Counted from the first letter of the stretch, positions 53,274 to 63,785 are shown. The stretch is 64,000 nucleotides of DNA from Lacticaseibacillus hulanensis (GCF_004010095.1 NZ_RRYD01000001.1:122746-186745); one strand, 5' to 3'. The notes: generated by a model not told the origin, from the letters alone. A program made the numbers and translations.

Positions 53274-55886
53274 CTACTGTTCCGGTGTATTGCCGTTTTC
53301 AGCCCGTGACTCAAATAATAACTTGCCAGAGGTATCAACGTCAACCGTAACCGTGCTGTTTGGCAAAATAGTTCCACCAATCAGTTCCTTGGCCAGTGGC
53401 GTTTCAACCCGTTCCGTAATTAACCGCTGCAGCGGCCGGGCGCCATAAGCGGGCTGGTAACCATCACTTGCCAGCTTATCCAGCGCCGCGTCAGTAAAGG
53501 TCAGACTAATTTGCTGATCTGCCAGACGTTCTTGCAGCCCCGCCACATCCTTCACCACAATTTGACGGATGTCGGCCTGCCGGAGCGGGTTAAAGGTAAC
53601 GATGTCATCAATTCGGTTCAAGAATTCCGGCTTGAAGTGACTGTGAACTAGCTGCAGCACCTTATCCTTGGTCTCCTGCGTAATCTCACCGTCAACCATC
53701 CCGTCGAGGAGCAATTCGCTACCAAGGTTGGAGGTCATGATGATAATCGTGTTCTTGAAGTCCACGGTCCGGCCCTGACCATCAGTCAGCCGTCCATCGT
53801 CCAGTACCTGCAGCAGGATGTTGAACACGTCGGGGTGCGCTTTTTCGACCTCATCCAGTAGCACAATCGTGTACGGGTTGCGCCGCACAGCTTCGGTGAG
53901 CTGGCCCCCCTCTTCGTAGCCAACGTACCCAGGAGCGGCACCAACCAGCCGCGAAACGCTGTACTTTTCCATGTACTCGGACATGTCAATCCGCACCATG
54001 TGCTTTTCGGAGTCGAACAGATTCTCCGCCAGTGCCTTGGCAAGCTCCGTCTTCCCCACCCCAGTTGGGCCGAGGAACATGAAACTCCCTAGGGGCCGAC
54101 TTGGATCTTGCAGTCCGGCCCGGGAGCGAAGAACCGCATCACTGACCGCATCAACCGCTTGATCCTGCCCAATCACCCGCTTGTGCAGATTGTCTGCAAG
54201 GTGCAAGAGCTTCTCCCGGTCACCCTGCACCAGCTTGGCAACCGGAATTCCCGTCTGCCGGCTGATTACCTGTGCAATTTCCTCTGGGGTGACAGATTCC
54301 TGCACCAACCAAGTATCGGGGCGATCCTTTTGCTCCATGTCGGCGAGTTCTTTTTCGAGCTCGGGGATGGTACCGTGCTGCAACCGGGCCGCCGTCTCCA
54401 GGTCGTACTTGGACTGGGCATCGGCCAATTGCTGCTTGGCCTTCTCAATCTCGGATTTCTTGTTGTTCAGCGCGTTGATGTCCTTCTTCTCGGCCTGCCA
54501 CTGAGCCTTTAACCGGTTAACCTCTTCCGAGACGTCGGCCAATTCCGCCTGCGTGGTCTTGAGGCGCGCGGCACTAGCGGCATCCGTTTCCTGCTTCAGC
54601 GCCTGCTCCTCAATCTCCAGCTGCATCTGCTTGCGCTCGGCCACGTCCAATTCGGTTGGCCGGGAATTCATCTCAACGTTGATGTTGGCACTGGCCTCGT
54701 CGACTAGGTCAATCGCCTTGTCGGGCAGGAAACGGTCGGTAATGTAGCGGTTGGACAGCGTGGCCGCGGAAACCAGTGCCGCGTCGTGGATGCGCACGCC
54801 GTGATAGATTTCAAAGCGTTCCTTGAGCCCACGCAAAATACTGATGGTTGCTTCCACACTTGGCTCCTGGACCAATACCTTCTGGAACCGCCGTTCAAGC
54901 GCCTTGTCCTTTTCGATGTTCTCCCGGTATTCATCGAGGGTTGTGGCCCCAATGAGGTGCAGTTCGCCGCGCGCCAGCATTGGCTTGAGCAGGTTGCCGG
55001 CATCCATTGAACCTTCCGTCTTCCCGGCGCCAACAATCGTGTGAATTTCGTCGATGAAGACAATTACCTGGCCTTCACTCTTTTTGACCTCGTTCAAAAC
55101 GGCCTTCAGTCGTTCCTCGAATTCACCACGATATTTGGCCCCAGCAATCAGACTCCCCATGTCCAGACTGATGATGGTTTTATCCTTCAGGTTGTCGGGG
55201 ACGTCCTGGTGCACAATCCGCTGGGCGAGTCCTTCAACAATCGCGGTTTTCCCCACCCCTGGTTCACCGATGAGGACCGGATTGTTCTTCGTTTTCCGGC
55301 TCAAAATGCGAATTACGTCGCGAATCTCGTCATCACGGCCGATGATTGGGTCCATCTTGCCGGAGCGGGCTTCAGCAACCAGGTCGGTCCCGTACTTCTT
55401 GAGCGACTGGTACTGATTTTCGGCGGTTTTACTGGTTACGTGCTGGCCGCCGCGAATACCATCAATCACCTTGCGCAACTTCTTCTCATCGACCCCATTA
55501 TTGGTTAAAAATTCCGCAATTGGGTTGTACTTCTGCCGCATCAAGGCAAGCACGAGCGTATCGGTTGCGATGAACTGATCTTGCAGCTCGCTCCTGACAG
55601 TGTCGGCGTCCTGGAACAGCTGGTACAGGTTCCGCCCCATGTTCTGGCCCCAGTTAGCAACGCCCTCGACCACGCTGATCTTATCCAATTCAGCGTCGAT
55701 AACGCCGTTCAGCTGCGGAAAGTTGACGCCAGCCTCCGCATAAATCTGCTGGGTAAGTTCGTTTGGTTGCACGAGCACCCGCCAGAGATGCGGAATATCG
55801 ATGTCTTGGTGGTGCCGCGTCTGCGCAATTTGCTGGGCTGAGCTGATTGCCTCAGTCACTGCTTGAGTTAGATTTTCGGGATTCAT
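53274..55886 (-). CDS. clpB: ATP-dependent chaperone ClpB
   Basis: The 870-residue disaggregase threads aggregated proteins through a hexameric ring with DnaK. Domain order: N domain with two Clp repeats (1-145), AAA+1 with [13 protein letters not shown] near residue 205 and [11 protein letters not shown], the ClpB-specific coiled-coil M domain (about 410-525), and AAA+2 with [14 protein letters not shown] near 610, where the pore loop is [13 protein letters not shown]. The M domain separates it from ClpC and ClpE. A CtsR repeat lies upstream, and no other gene shares its transcript. Confidence 0.97.
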   Translation of the reverse strand: MNPENLTQAVTEAISSAQQIAQTRHHQDIDIPHLWRVLVQPNELTQQIYAEAGVNFPQLNGVIDAELDKISVVEGVANWGQNMGRNLYQLFQDADTVRSELQDQFIATDTLVLALMRQKYNPIAEFLTNNGVDEKKLRKVIDGIRGGQHVTSKTAENQYQSLKKYGTDLVAEARSGKMDPIIGRDDEIRDVIRILSRKTKNNPVLIGEPGVGKTAIVEGLAQRIVHQDVPDNLKDKTIISLDMGSLIAGAKYRGEFEERLKAVLNEVKKSEGQVIVFIDEIHTIVGAGKTEGSMDAGNLLKPMLARGELHLIGATTLDEYRENIEKDKALERRFQKVLVQEPSVEATISILRGLKERFEIYHGVRIHDAALVSAATLSNRYITDRFLPDKAIDLVDEASANINVEMNSRPTELDVAERKQMQLEIEEQALKQETDAASAARLKTTQAELADVSEEVNRLKAQWQAEKKDINALNNKKSEIEKAKQQLADAQSKYDLETAARLQHGTIPELEKELADMEQKDRPDTWLVQESVTPEEIAQVISRQTGIPVAKLVQGDREKLLHLADNLHKRVIGQDQAVDAVSDAVLRSRAGLQDPSRPLGSFMFLGPTGVGKTELAKALAENLFDSEKHMVRIDMSEYMEKYSVSRLVGAAPGYVGYEEGGQLTEAVRRNPYTIVLLDEVEKAHPDVFNILLQVLDDGRLTDGQGRTVDFKNTIIIMTSNLGSELLLDGMVDGEITQETKDKVLQLVHSHFKPEFLNRIDDIVTFNPLRQADIRQIVVKDVAGLQERLADQQISLTFTDAALDKLASDGYQPAYGARPLQRLITERVETPLAKELIGGTILPNSTVTVDVDTSGKLLFESRAENGNTPEQ

Positions 55887-55950
55887 AAGTGTTCCTCCCC
55901 TGATTGGTTGTCATTTTTATTTACGACTGAATTGTAACAAAAAAAGCAAT

Positions 55951-55967
55951 GGTCAGTAAAGGTCAAA
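55951..55967. promoter_or_regulatory. CtsR operator upstream of clpB
   Basis: GGTCAGT-AAA-GGTCAAA is a heptad direct repeat matching the CtsR consensus (GGTCAAA-NAN-GGTCAAA) except for two bases. It lies about 65-80 bases before the clpB ATG; a candidate -10 (TACAAT, minus strand) is found about 20 bases closer to the gene, so the repeat covers the -35 region. Confidence 0.82.
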
Positions 55968-56037
55968 GCAGTGGCCAGTTGGTAAAGTTTTTCTCAATTT
56001 TGGCTAACAATCCCGTCTGCGCGCAGATTTTGGCTGC

Positions 56038-56092
56038 AAAAAACCCGCAAAGACCAACCATTTGGCCATCGCGGCCGGGCAGTGTTTGCGGG
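56038..56092 (-). terminator. Terminator after lapA
   Basis: CCCGCAAA (56044-56051) pairs with TTTGCGGG (56085-56092), with further GC-rich pairing inside; on the minus strand six T follow. Confidence 0.82.
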
Positions 56093-56099
56093 AAAATTA

Positions 56100-56405
56100 T
56101 CACTTTTTATCTGTATCGGTTTCAATGACGTCTTTCGCCTTCTTGGGCTGGCTGCGCAAACGGTTGACCTCATCTTGCAGTTTTTGCGTGGTCTTGCGGG
56201 CCGTCGCGATGCTGGCTGCCGAAAGCAATAGCGTAATCAGGGCACCAAGGAGCAAGCTCCCCACAATCACGATGATTAGTGGCCAGCTAAAATGCGTCCA
56301 AAACAGGTTAACGGTGACCGCCTGACTATTTTGGAGCGCAAAAATTACGACTAACAACACGAGCACGAGGATAATCACAAATCGACGTTGGTTTTTCATT
56401 GTCAT
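56100..56405 (-). CDS. LapA family (DUF1049) membrane protein
   Basis: A 101-residue protein with two transmembrane helices (about 10-28 and 44-66) and a charged helical C terminus that looks coiled-coil. The pattern FALQNSQAVTVNLFW between helices is the DUF1049 signature. Its ATG (56405) overlaps the SDR stop by one base (TGATG); a GTG one codon upstream and an ATG at 56399 are alternatives. In E. coli the related LapA helps regulate lipopolysaccharide; in this Gram-positive setting the role is unknown. Confidence 0.85.
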   Translation of the reverse strand: MTMKNQRRFVIILVLVLLVVIFALQNSQAVTVNLFWTHFSWPLIIVIVGSLLLGALITLLLSAASIATARKTTQKLQDEVNRLRSQPKKAKDVIETDTDKK

Positions 56406-57196
56406 CACTTCCGGTTAAAAATTGTTCCTGCCAGCCAGTCGCCAACTCGGGGAACGAGTGGGTATGCAAGCGCGCCGAGGTTCATAATCATGGGCGCGTT
56501 AATCTCACGCACCGGGTGACCAAAGGCGCTCACGATGCGCGCAGCCAGCTTCTCGGGGTTAAGCGTAAACACCGCAACCGCCTGTGCGTAATCCAGTGCG
56601 TGGGCCGTCTTAAAGAAGTCGGTCGCAACCGGACCCGGGTTCACCGTGGTGACGTTAATCCCTGAAGGCCGCAATTCAAGGCGGAGAGCGTTGCTGTAGG
56701 CAATCACCGCGGACTTCGTGGCTGCGTACACGGCGGACTTAGGTGTCGCAATCTTCCCGGCCATCGACCCAATATTAATGATGTGACCACCGCCTTGACG
56801 CAACATTTGCCGTCCGGCCAGACGCGACATGTAGATGAGCCCCAGAACGTTCGTCCGGAACATCTTTTCCGTCACGTGCATCGGGGTGTCGAGGGCAAGT
56901 TCAAAATCCCCGAACCCAGCAGCGTTAACCAACACGTCAACGCGGGGTACCGTGGCCATCAGGTCGGCCCAGGCAGCGTCGATATTAACCGGGTCGGAAA
57001 CATCAAGTTTGAACGCAAATGCCGGGCGGTGGGAGCGTGCTTGCGCGGCGACCCGAACATCATTCAGCTTATCCGTATTCCGGGCCGTTACCACTACCGT
57101 CGCCCCAGCGCTTGCTGCCTGCAACGCAACGGCCTTACCAATTCCACTAGAACCGCCCGTGATTACAACCACTTGGCCCGTTAAATTATTTGTCAT
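56405..57196 (-). CDS. Short-chain dehydrogenase/reductase
   Basis: A 263-residue Rossmann-fold oxidoreductase. The NADP-type cofactor loop is TGGSSGIG near residue 13, with VNAAG near 87, catalytic Ser in NIGSMAG, and YAATK (Tyr and Lys). It resembles the DltE/YqjQ-like classical group. The ATG at 57196 follows GAGGAA and overlaps the rnz end by 11 bases, the same rnz-SDR pairing seen in Bacillus yqjK-yqjQ. The substrate is unknown. Confidence 0.92.
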   Translation of the reverse strand: MTNNLTGQVVVITGGSSGIGKAVALQAASAGATVVVTARNTDKLNDVRVAAQARSHRPAFAFKLDVSDPVNIDAAWADLMATVPRVDVLVNAAGFGDFELALDTPMHVTEKMFRTNVLGLIYMSRLAGRQMLRQGGGHIINIGSMAGKIATPKSAVYAATKSAVIAYSNALRLELRPSGINVTTVNPGPVATDFFKTAHALDYAQAVAVFTLNPEKLAARIVSAFGHPVREINAPMIMNLGALAYPLVPRVGDWLAGTIFNRK

Positions 57197-58148
57197 CACT
57201 AGATTCCTCGCCTTCTGCGTGTGTCTTAACGAAAGGAATGTCAAATTCATTCAGATCACCAACGACTCTGGTATTGGCAAAGACCTTGCGCGCCTCGACC
57301 TCAAGTTCACGCGCCATCTTACCCACATACCGTGCGGAGATGTGGTTCAAGAACAGGCGGGACACGCCGGCCTGCTTGGCAAGTTTTGCCGCCTGCACGT
57401 TCGTGGAATGGTAATACTGCTTAGCCATCTTGGCCTCGCCACCGGCAAATGTGCTTTCGTGGACCAAAACATCGGCATCACTGGCCAGCTTCAGCTCACT
57501 TCTAGTCTGCCGGGTGTCGCCGAAGATGGCTAGGGTCCGGCCGTGCTGCGCCGGACCAATGAACTTCTTGCCGTCAAAGCTGCGCCCATCCGGCAGGGTC
57601 ACCGTTTCTCCCCGCTTGAGCTTGGCGTATGCCGGGCCAGCGGGAATTCCCGCCTCGCGCACCTTATCAATCAAGAGCTCACCATCGTGGTCTTTTTCCT
57701 CAATCCGAAAACCAAAGGCCTCAATCCGGTGTTCAAGGTGGTCACAGGTAACCCTAAAAGTTTTGTCATCGAGCACAACACCGGGTTCTAAGGTGACGAA
57801 CTTAAGCTGGTAGGCAAGGCGAGTTTGGGTCACACGCATGCTCGTGCGCACGAATTCCTCAATGCCCTTGGGCCCATAAATCGTGAGTGGTTCGTTGCCC
57901 CCCTGATTGGCGCGGCTCGCAAGGAAGCCAGGCAACCCAAAAATGTGGTCCCCGTGGTTGTGCGTGATGAAAATCTTGGTGACCTTCCGGGGACGAATCG
58001 TTGTGCGCAAAATTTGGTGCTGCGTACCCTCACCGCAATCAAACAACCAGATTTCATTACGTTCATCCAGAAGCTTGAGCGCAAGACTACTTACATTGCG
58101 GCCGCGTGCCGGGGAACCAGCGCCAGTGCCTAAGAACAAAATTTCCAT
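57186..58148 (-). CDS. rnz: Ribonuclease Z
   Basis: The 320-residue metallo-beta-lactamase-fold enzyme removes the 3' trailer of tRNA precursors lacking CCA. The zinc motif is THNHGDH (His63, His65, Asp67, His68), with later ligands in FGDTR and LNHISARY. The flexible-arm segment [15 protein letters not shown] is characteristic of RNase Z. I take the ATG at 58148 ([11 protein letters not shown]), which matches the family start; an ATG three codons upstream (58157) is also possible. The acidic C-terminal tail overlaps the SDR gene. Confidence 0.94.
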   Translation of the reverse strand: MEILFLGTGAGSPARGRNVSSLALKLLDERNEIWLFDCGEGTQHQILRTTIRPRKVTKIFITHNHGDHIFGLPGFLASRANQGGNEPLTIYGPKGIEEFVRTSMRVTQTRLAYQLKFVTLEPGVVLDDKTFRVTCDHLEHRIEAFGFRIEEKDHDGELLIDKVREAGIPAGPAYAKLKRGETVTLPDGRSFDGKKFIGPAQHGRTLAIFGDTRQTRSELKLASDADVLVHESTFAGGEAKMAKQYYHSTNVQAAKLAKQAGVSRLFLNHISARYVGKMARELEVEARKVFANTRVVGDLNEFDIPFVKTHAEGEESSDDK

Positions 58149-58270
58149 GTTTGCCATCCATTTCTAGTGCGTTATTTCCTATTGCATAGTTTACCATAAG
58201 GTTTCATCTGCGCGTAAAGATGATTCAGCCTCCAGCACTAATCAAAAAATAACGGAACAATACCGGTTCC

Positions 58271-58321
58271 AAAAACAAGTGTGCCCGCACACATGATTAA
58301 CTCACGCGTGCAGGCACACTT
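58271..58321 (-). terminator. Terminator after the acyltransferase gene
   Basis: AAGTGTGCCCGCAC (58277-58290) pairs with GTGCAGGCACACTT (58308-58321) with one mismatch; on the minus strand a GTTTTTGG tract follows. Confidence 0.85.
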
Positions 58322-58326
58322 AAAAA

Positions 58327-60264
58327 CTACTTGGTTGAACTAAGAATTTTCTTTGCGATGAATGAGGCGTAATACTTGGCCCCATCAGGCGTTGGGTGAA
58401 CCCGGTCCTTGTAAAACCATGAATCGTGACTATTTGAGTAGCCATACCAATCAATGATGTGCAAATTACCGTACTGTTTTGCACCAGCACGCAATACCGA
58501 ATTCGTGGTGTTCTGCCACGACTTGGTTGGGACACGGACGTTAATCCAGTATACCTGGCGCCTGCCCGCCGTCTTCATAATCTGGGCGAGATAATCCTTA
58601 GTGAGCGGACCATTCGTGCCCAGACCAATCAGAATCGTGTTGGCCAGTGCGCCCTGCTTTGCGTAATTCTGGAGCGCGGCAACACCATCACTGACCTGAC
58701 GTGAAGGCACTGCATCAACGAAAGCTTTTGGCAGAATGTTTTCCAGATAAGGTTGGCCATCCTTCATCACGGAGTCCCCAACGGCGGTGACGCCCAAGGT
58801 CGCGGCCCGCGCGCTTTCAGCTGCAGTTAGGCCGTACTTCTTGACAACATGCTGCACCGGCTTGGCCGACGAGCTCGACTTTGCACTGCTCGTCGATTTG
58901 GCCGCTGAAGACTGACTGCGCTTGGATGCCGCGATGCTTTCCTTCAGTGCCTTAAGCCGCCGATTGTTCTTGGCCTTTTCCTTCTTGGTATCAGTCAACC
59001 GGTGTTCAAGCGGCGAACTTGGCGCCGCCTTAACTGACGGTGCCTGAAAAATACCGACAAAGGCAATCAGGCTAACGAGTGCCAGCACGCCGACTTGAAT
59101 CATCGATTTGCTGTTTGTAGGTAGCCGCTTGATGAAATCAGTTAATCCCGCCTTGGAGAAATCTGCGTGGGCGATTGGCTGTTCAACAAACCGATACGAC
59201 AGCTCCGTGATGAGACAAATGAGGACTACTTCCAGCAGTGGATAAAGAACTGGATGGTCCGCCAAGTTGGTGGCCGAGCGTTCAACGAACACCATCACTG
59301 GCAGTTGGTACAGATACAACCCGTAGCTGCGCCGCCCAATCCACGTAAACACGGGATTGGTCAGTAGCCGGTTAAACGAGCCACCTGGGTGGGCAACCAC
59401 GGCAACCAGCACCATGACCAGCAGGGAAAAGATGAACATTCCGCCCCGGTACAGGAACTTACTCTGATCCGTCGTAAACACGACCATCAGCAACATTCCC
59501 ACCAGTGCCACGCTGCCAGCTACATTCAGCACTAGTTTGTCGCTTTTGGAAACCCGTGGTGCTAAGCGCGAACTCGGCCAACCAAAGGCGAGTGCCGCAC
59601 CGACCAAAATACTGAAGGCCCGGGTATCCGTGCCGTAGTAGAGCCGGCTTGGGTCATAGGGAATCCCCACCTTTGGCCGGTACAAAATCGCCATCAAGAA
59701 CGCCGAGATCACCGCTAGCCCAATAGCGAGCTGAAAGCCGCGCTTCTTGTAGTCCTTCTGCGTGCGCCGGAATATCAGCAACATCAGCAGCGGCCAAATC
59801 AGGTAGAACTGCCCCTCAATCGACAACGTCCACAGGTGCGTGAAGGGACTATCCCCCTGGGCAAACCGGGCAAAATAGGACTGGCCATTAGCAATCTGCC
59901 ACCAGTTATAGACGTAAAGCAAATTGCTCACGACAATCTGGTGCAGATTATGCAACAAGTCCCGTGCAAAGAGCGTGATATACGCACTCGTTGCAAGAAG
60001 CATGAGCACCAATCCGGGATAGAGTCGCCGGATGCGGCGCTGCCAAAAACTCTTAAAATTAAACCCGCCAGTGCGGTCAAACTCCATAATCAGGCCGTCG
60101 GTAATCAAATACCCCGAGACAACCATGAAAATCGGTACACCAAGGTAACCACCCCGAAAAATGTCCGGGCGGATATGGTACAAAATAACACCTAAAACCC
60201 CAAGCGCACGCAACCCATCAAAGCCGGTAATGTACCGACGTTTTTTTCGCTGCTCCATGTGCAT
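58327..60264 (-). CDS. oatA: Peptidoglycan O-acetyltransferase, OatA-like (acyltransferase 3 plus SGNH)
   Basis: A 645-residue two-part membrane enzyme. Residues about 10-390 form the acyltransferase-3 domain with about ten transmembrane helices (N-terminal GFDGLRALGVLGVILYHI carries the conserved Arg and His). A Ser/Lys-rich linker (about 425-475) leads to an extracellular SGNH esterase-like domain with GDS (Ser498), GTNG (549-552) and D620-x-x-H623. This fusion is the architecture of OatA, which acetylates muramic acid and gives lysozyme resistance. Wall teichoic acid or polysaccharide targets cannot be excluded. No clear Shine-Dalgarno site precedes the ATG. It lies 46 bases after obgE. 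Confidence 0.9.
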   Translation of the reverse strand: MHMEQRKKRRYITGFDGLRALGVLGVILYHIRPDIFRGGYLGVPIFMVVSGYLITDGLIMEFDRTGGFNFKSFWQRRIRRLYPGLVLMLLATSAYITLFARDLLHNLHQIVVSNLLYVYNWWQIANGQSYFARFAQGDSPFTHLWTLSIEGQFYLIWPLLMLLIFRRTQKDYKKRGFQLAIGLAVISAFLMAILYRPKVGIPYDPSRLYYGTDTRAFSILVGAALAFGWPSSRLAPRVSKSDKLVLNVAGSVALVGMLLMVVFTTDQSKFLYRGGMFIFSLLVMVLVAVVAHPGGSFNRLLTNPVFTWIGRRSYGLYLYQLPVMVFVERSATNLADHPVLYPLLEVVLICLITELSYRFVEQPIAHADFSKAGLTDFIKRLPTNSKSMIQVGVLALVSLIAFVGIFQAPSVKAAPSSPLEHRLTDTKKEKAKNNRRLKALKESIAASKRSQSSAAKSTSSAKSSSSAKPVQHVVKKYGLTAAESARAATLGVTAVGDSVMKDGQPYLENILPKAFVDAVPSRQVSDGVAALQNYAKQGALANTILIGLGTNGPLTKDYLAQIMKTAGRRQVYWINVRVPTKSWQNTTNSVLRAGAKQYGNLHIIDWYGYSNSHDSWFYKDRVHPTPDGAKYYASFIAKKILSSTK

Positions 60265-60310
60265 TACTCACAATCTATTAATAACATACTCAGGTAGCAT
60301 TCACGTTCAG

Positions 60311-61594
60311 CTATTCTTCAAAGTTGAACGTCAATTCACCAATTGTAATTTCGTCCCCGTTTTCAGCGCCAGCGTCACGCAGCGCCTGATCGACACCCAT
60401 CTTCCGCAGCGTCCGTGCAAAACGGAGCACACCATCGTCGTGATCCAGGTTTGCCATCGCCACAACGCGCTCGATGCGCTTGCCGGTAACCGTGAATCCA
60501 TATTCGCTTTCTTCAATCTTAAAGTCATCGTCGTTCTTGAATTCATAGTTCTTCTGTTCGGCATCCTGGTGGTCGCTAGCGACCGCGGGTGCGCTCTTCA
60601 GCAGTTCTGCAGTCTTGCGGAGCAGTTGCTGCAAGTTGCTGTGGGTAACACTAGAAATGGCCATAATGTGGTCGTCCGCAACCCCGTCTGCCACCAGCTT
60701 GTCGTGGAATTCGGTGTAACGTTCCTCCGCACCAGGGGCATCCATCTTGGTCGCCACCACAATCTCGGGACGGTCAAGCATGTTGTCATCATACGTGAGC
60801 AATTCCTTTTGAATCTGCTGGAAATCGGTGTAAGGGTCCCGCCCGTTCAGTGGGTCCATCTCGACTAGATGCAGGATAACCCGCGTCCGTTCAACGTGAC
60901 GTAGGAACTGCATGCCGAGACCAACCCCGGTCGCAGCACCTTCAACCAGCCCTGGCAAATCGGCCATAACAAAGTCGGTCCCATCATCAAGACGGACCAT
61001 CCCGAGGTTAGGAACAAGCGTCGTAAAGTGGTACGCCGCAATCTTTGGCTTAGCCCCGGTTACTGCTGCCAGCAAGGTTGACTTACCAACGGATGGAAAG
61101 CCGACCAGACCAACATCAGCCAGAACCTTGAGTTCCAGGGTGACATAACGTTCTTGGCCAGGCTCACCGTTTTCAGCAATTTCAGGTGCGGTGTTTTTGG
61201 GTGACACAAAGTGGATGTTACCCCGGCCACCACGACCGCCGCGGGCAACAACGAGTTCCTCACCGGGTTCGGTCAGATCGCCGATGAATTCACCGGTGTC
61301 CGCATCGGTTACGCTGGTCCCGGCCGGAACCGCAACCCGCGTGTCCTCGGCAGCTTTCCCGTACATCGCCTTGGCCAGGCCGTTGCTACCAGGGGTGGCC
61401 TTAAAGTGTTTGTGGTACCGGAAATCCATCAGGGTGTTGAGCCCAGAATCGACGTAAAAGACAATGCTACCACCGCGGCCACCATCACCACCTGATGGGC
61501 CACCGAATGGAACAAATTTTTCGTGCCGGAAAGCGACGGCGCCGTCGCCCCCCTTACCCGCACGCACTTCAACTGTGACTTGATCTACAAACAT
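60311..61594 (-). CDS. obgE: Obg GTPase (ObgE/CgtA)
   Basis: A 427-residue essential GTPase for ribosome assembly and stress control. It starts with the Gly-rich OBG fold ([17 protein letters not shown], then [12 protein letters not shown]), followed by the G domain with GFPSVGKST, the switch region [17 protein letters not shown] and the ATKMD motif, and a C-terminal OCT domain (about 345-427). The ATG at 61594 gives the family start, but its AAAGGAG lies about 31 bases upstream with a hairpin between. The frame is open 43 codons further upstream, inside the structured leader. Confidence 0.95.
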   Translation of the reverse strand: MFVDQVTVEVRAGKGGDGAVAFRHEKFVPFGGPSGGDGGRGGSIVFYVDSGLNTLMDFRYHKHFKATPGSNGLAKAMYGKAAEDTRVAVPAGTSVTDADTGEFIGDLTEPGEELVVARGGRGGRGNIHFVSPKNTAPEIAENGEPGQERYVTLELKVLADVGLVGFPSVGKSTLLAAVTGAKPKIAAYHFTTLVPNLGMVRLDDGTDFVMADLPGLVEGAATGVGLGMQFLRHVERTRVILHLVEMDPLNGRDPYTDFQQIQKELLTYDDNMLDRPEIVVATKMDAPGAEERYTEFHDKLVADGVADDHIMAISSVTHSNLQQLLRKTAELLKSAPAVASDHQDAEQKNYEFKNDDDFKIEESEYGFTVTGKRIERVVAMANLDHDDGVLRFARTLRKMGVDQALRDAGAENGDEITIGELTFNFEE

Positions 61595-61603
61595 TTTTTT
61601 ATG

Positions 61604-61787
61604 GTCCACACAATCGGTGGACACTCTCCTTTTAACCTTTTTTCGGGGCGGATGCGCCCAGTAACCGTAGTCGACCGGATAACTCCGGTGGTTAAAACTG
61701 CCGAAGCGGACCACATAAACCATGTCGCACCGGTTTACAGGGTCCGCCTTGCAAAAGATTACACGCGTTCACCATGTAATCAGTCCT
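61604..61787 (-). ncRNA. Structured 5' leader of obgE (five hairpins)
   Basis: From the predicted transcription start (about 61787) to the ATG, five stems can be drawn: 61757-61781 (GATTACA/TGTAATC), 61706-61747 (GCGGACC/GGTCCGC plus an inner TAAACC/GGTTTA), 61674-61689 (ACCGG/CCGGT), 61646-61659 (GGGCG/CGCCC) and 61604-61622 (GTCCAC/GTGGAC). It matches no riboswitch or T-box I know. Confidence 0.5.
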
Positions 61788-61793
61788 AACAAT

Positions 61794-61822
61794 AGAATAC
61801 AGACCTAACGAACAAAAAGCAA
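61794..61822 (-). promoter_or_regulatory. Promoter of obgE
   Basis: On the minus strand TTGCTT (61822-61817) and TATTCT (61799-61794) have a 17-base spacer. It lies in the gap after uvrC, so obgE is a separate unit with a leader of about 190 nt. Confidence 0.6.
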
Positions 61823-61912
61823 TTAGCGGCCTGCCGGGATTGGGGATTGAAACCGTTAATATTTTAAAAAAACAAACTTGCTCCTGTTTTGCCCCGACAT
61901 TTCGTCACCAAA

Positions 61913-63697
61913 TCATGCCAGCGCCAGCTTAATTGTTTGGGCGGTAGTCTTGCTGACCCCAACCGCCTGAATCTCCGCGACACTCGCCGCCTTAATGTTG
62001 TTAATCGTCTTAAACTCGCGCATCAACTTTGACCGGGTTTTTGGCCCAACGCCCTTAATCTCCTCAAGCCGACTAGTGAGACTGTTCTTGCTGTGCAGCT
62101 GCCGGTGGAAGGTAATGGCGAAGCGGTGCACCTCATCCTGAATTCGCTCAAGCAGGTAAAAACCCTGACTGCGCGGATCGAGGTCAATTGGCTCATCACT
62201 GTCACCATAGAGCAGTGCCGCCGTTTTGTGCTTGTTGTTTTTCACCATCCCGGCAAGTGGAATATCAAGGTTCAACTCGTTTGCCAACACATCCTTTGCC
62301 GCATTCATTTCGATTGCCCCACCGTCCATCAAAATGAGGTCCGGCAATGGTGCGTGTTCCTTCAGCAGCCGCGTGTAGCGCCGCCGAATGACCTCCCGCG
62401 TGTTGGCATCTTCATTCGCGCTGTGGTCGTCTTCATCCTGGGCTAACTTGTACTTCCGGTAATTGTTCTTCTCGGGTCGGCCATCGACAAACTGAACCAT
62501 TGCACTAACTGGTTCTGAGCCCTGAATGTGACTGTGGTCAAACGCCTCGATAACGTGACCGTCACGCGGCAGACCAAGTGCCTCCATGATTTCCGCCTGG
62601 GCATCAACGGTTTTCCGGTTGTCCAGCTCGAGGAGTCTAAACTTGTCTTCCAGCGTAATCCGGCTATTCTTGGCCGCCAAATCCATGAGCGCGCGTTTTT
62701 GCCCCCGTTGCGGCGTGCGCACCGGCACCCCAATCAGTTCGCTGAGCACGTTGTTGTCCATTCCCGCAGGTACCAGTATTTCTCGCGGCTTGACGTTGTT
62801 TTTCCGGTTGTAAAACTGCAGGATAAATGTTTCAAATTCCTCTTCGGCGGTGTTCACGATTGGAAACAGGCGCTTTTCCCGCTTCATCAAGCGCGCTTGG
62901 CGGATGAAGAATACTTGAATCGAAATCCAGCCCTTGTCCCAATAGAAATTGAATAGGTCCCGGGTCGTGTGGTCATTGGAAATAATCTTCTGCTTCTCGA
63001 CCGTCGCCTCGATGTACTTAATCTGGTCGCGAATTTCTGCAGCCCGTTCGTACTCTTCGTTATCGGCCGCAGCGGTCATCTTCTTGGTCAGGCTCGCCTT
63101 AACCTTGCCGGTGTTCCCGTTCAAGAAGCTCTTAATCCGCGCAATCTGGGCATCGTATTTTTTCTGCGGCACCTCTTTGAAGCAGGCACCAAGGCACTGG
63201 CCCATGTGGTAGTACAGGCACGGACGGCCTTGATACCCGTTGCACCGCCGCAGCGGATACACGCGCTGAATAAACTGGAGCGTTTCCTCCGCAGCATAAA
63301 CGTTCGGATACGGACCGAAGTAATATGCCCCATCCTTGCGTACTTCGCTGACAATCATCGTTCGTGGATCTTTTTCGTTAGTAATCTTGATGTAGGGGTA
63401 ACCCGTCCCCTTTTTCAGCTTGATGTTGTAGTACGGCTGGTATTTTTGAATCAGCGTGATTTCAAGTAAGAATGCTTCCTTATCCGTACTCGTCACAATG
63501 AAATCAAAATCGGCAATTTCGGAAACCAACTTCGCCGTCTTACCGTCATGACTGCTCTTGAAGTACGAACGAACACGGTTCTTCAGGTTTTTGGCCTTAC
63601 CGACATAAATAATCTTGCCGGTAATGTCCTTCATCTGGTAACTGCCTGGCAGATCTGGCAGCAATGCTAATTTTTGTTCAATATGTTCCGACGCCAT
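61913..63697 (-). CDS. uvrC: UvrABC system protein C
   Basis: The 594-residue nuclease makes both incisions of nucleotide excision repair. The N-terminal GIY-YIG domain shows GSYQMKD and IIYVGKAKNLKNRV (3' incision); a Cys-rich patch follows (CNGYQGRPCLYYHMGQCLGAC), then a UVR motif (DNEEYERAAEIRDQI) for UvrB contact, the RNase H-like endonuclease domain with EAFDHSHIQG and DGG, and a C-terminal double helix-hairpin-helix (IKGVGPKTRSKLM). The ATG at 63697 follows GGAGG; the extension to 63736 is leader. The promoter is at 63757-63785. Confidence 0.96.
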   Translation of the reverse strand: MASEHIEQKLALLPDLPGSYQMKDITGKIIYVGKAKNLKNRVRSYFKSSHDGKTAKLVSEIADFDFIVTSTDKEAFLLEITLIQKYQPYYNIKLKKGTGYPYIKITNEKDPRTMIVSEVRKDGAYYFGPYPNVYAAEETLQFIQRVYPLRRCNGYQGRPCLYYHMGQCLGACFKEVPQKKYDAQIARIKSFLNGNTGKVKASLTKKMTAAADNEEYERAAEIRDQIKYIEATVEKQKIISNDHTTRDLFNFYWDKGWISIQVFFIRQARLMKREKRLFPIVNTAEEEFETFILQFYNRKNNVKPREILVPAGMDNNVLSELIGVPVRTPQRGQKRALMDLAAKNSRITLEDKFRLLELDNRKTVDAQAEIMEALGLPRDGHVIEAFDHSHIQGSEPVSAMVQFVDGRPEKNNYRKYKLAQDEDDHSANEDANTREVIRRRYTRLLKEHAPLPDLILMDGGAIEMNAAKDVLANELNLDIPLAGMVKNNKHKTAALLYGDSDEPIDLDPRSQGFYLLERIQDEVHRFAITFHRQLHSKNSLTSRLEEIKGVGPKTRSKLMREFKTINNIKAASVAEIQAVGVSKTTAQTIKLALA

Positions 63698-63756
63698 GCT
63701 CTGCCTCCTTCCAATCTCTACACCAACTCGGTGCAAAACGTTTGTTCGCTATCAAC

Positions 63757-63785
63757 ATTTTAAGCGGACTAGCCAAATTTATCAA
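63757..63785 (-). promoter_or_regulatory. Promoter of uvrC
   Basis: On the minus strand TTGATA (63785-63780) and TAAAAT (63762-63757) have a 17-base spacer. A partial LexA-like box (63735-63748, 11 of 14 positions) overlaps the predicted start site. Confidence 0.72.
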
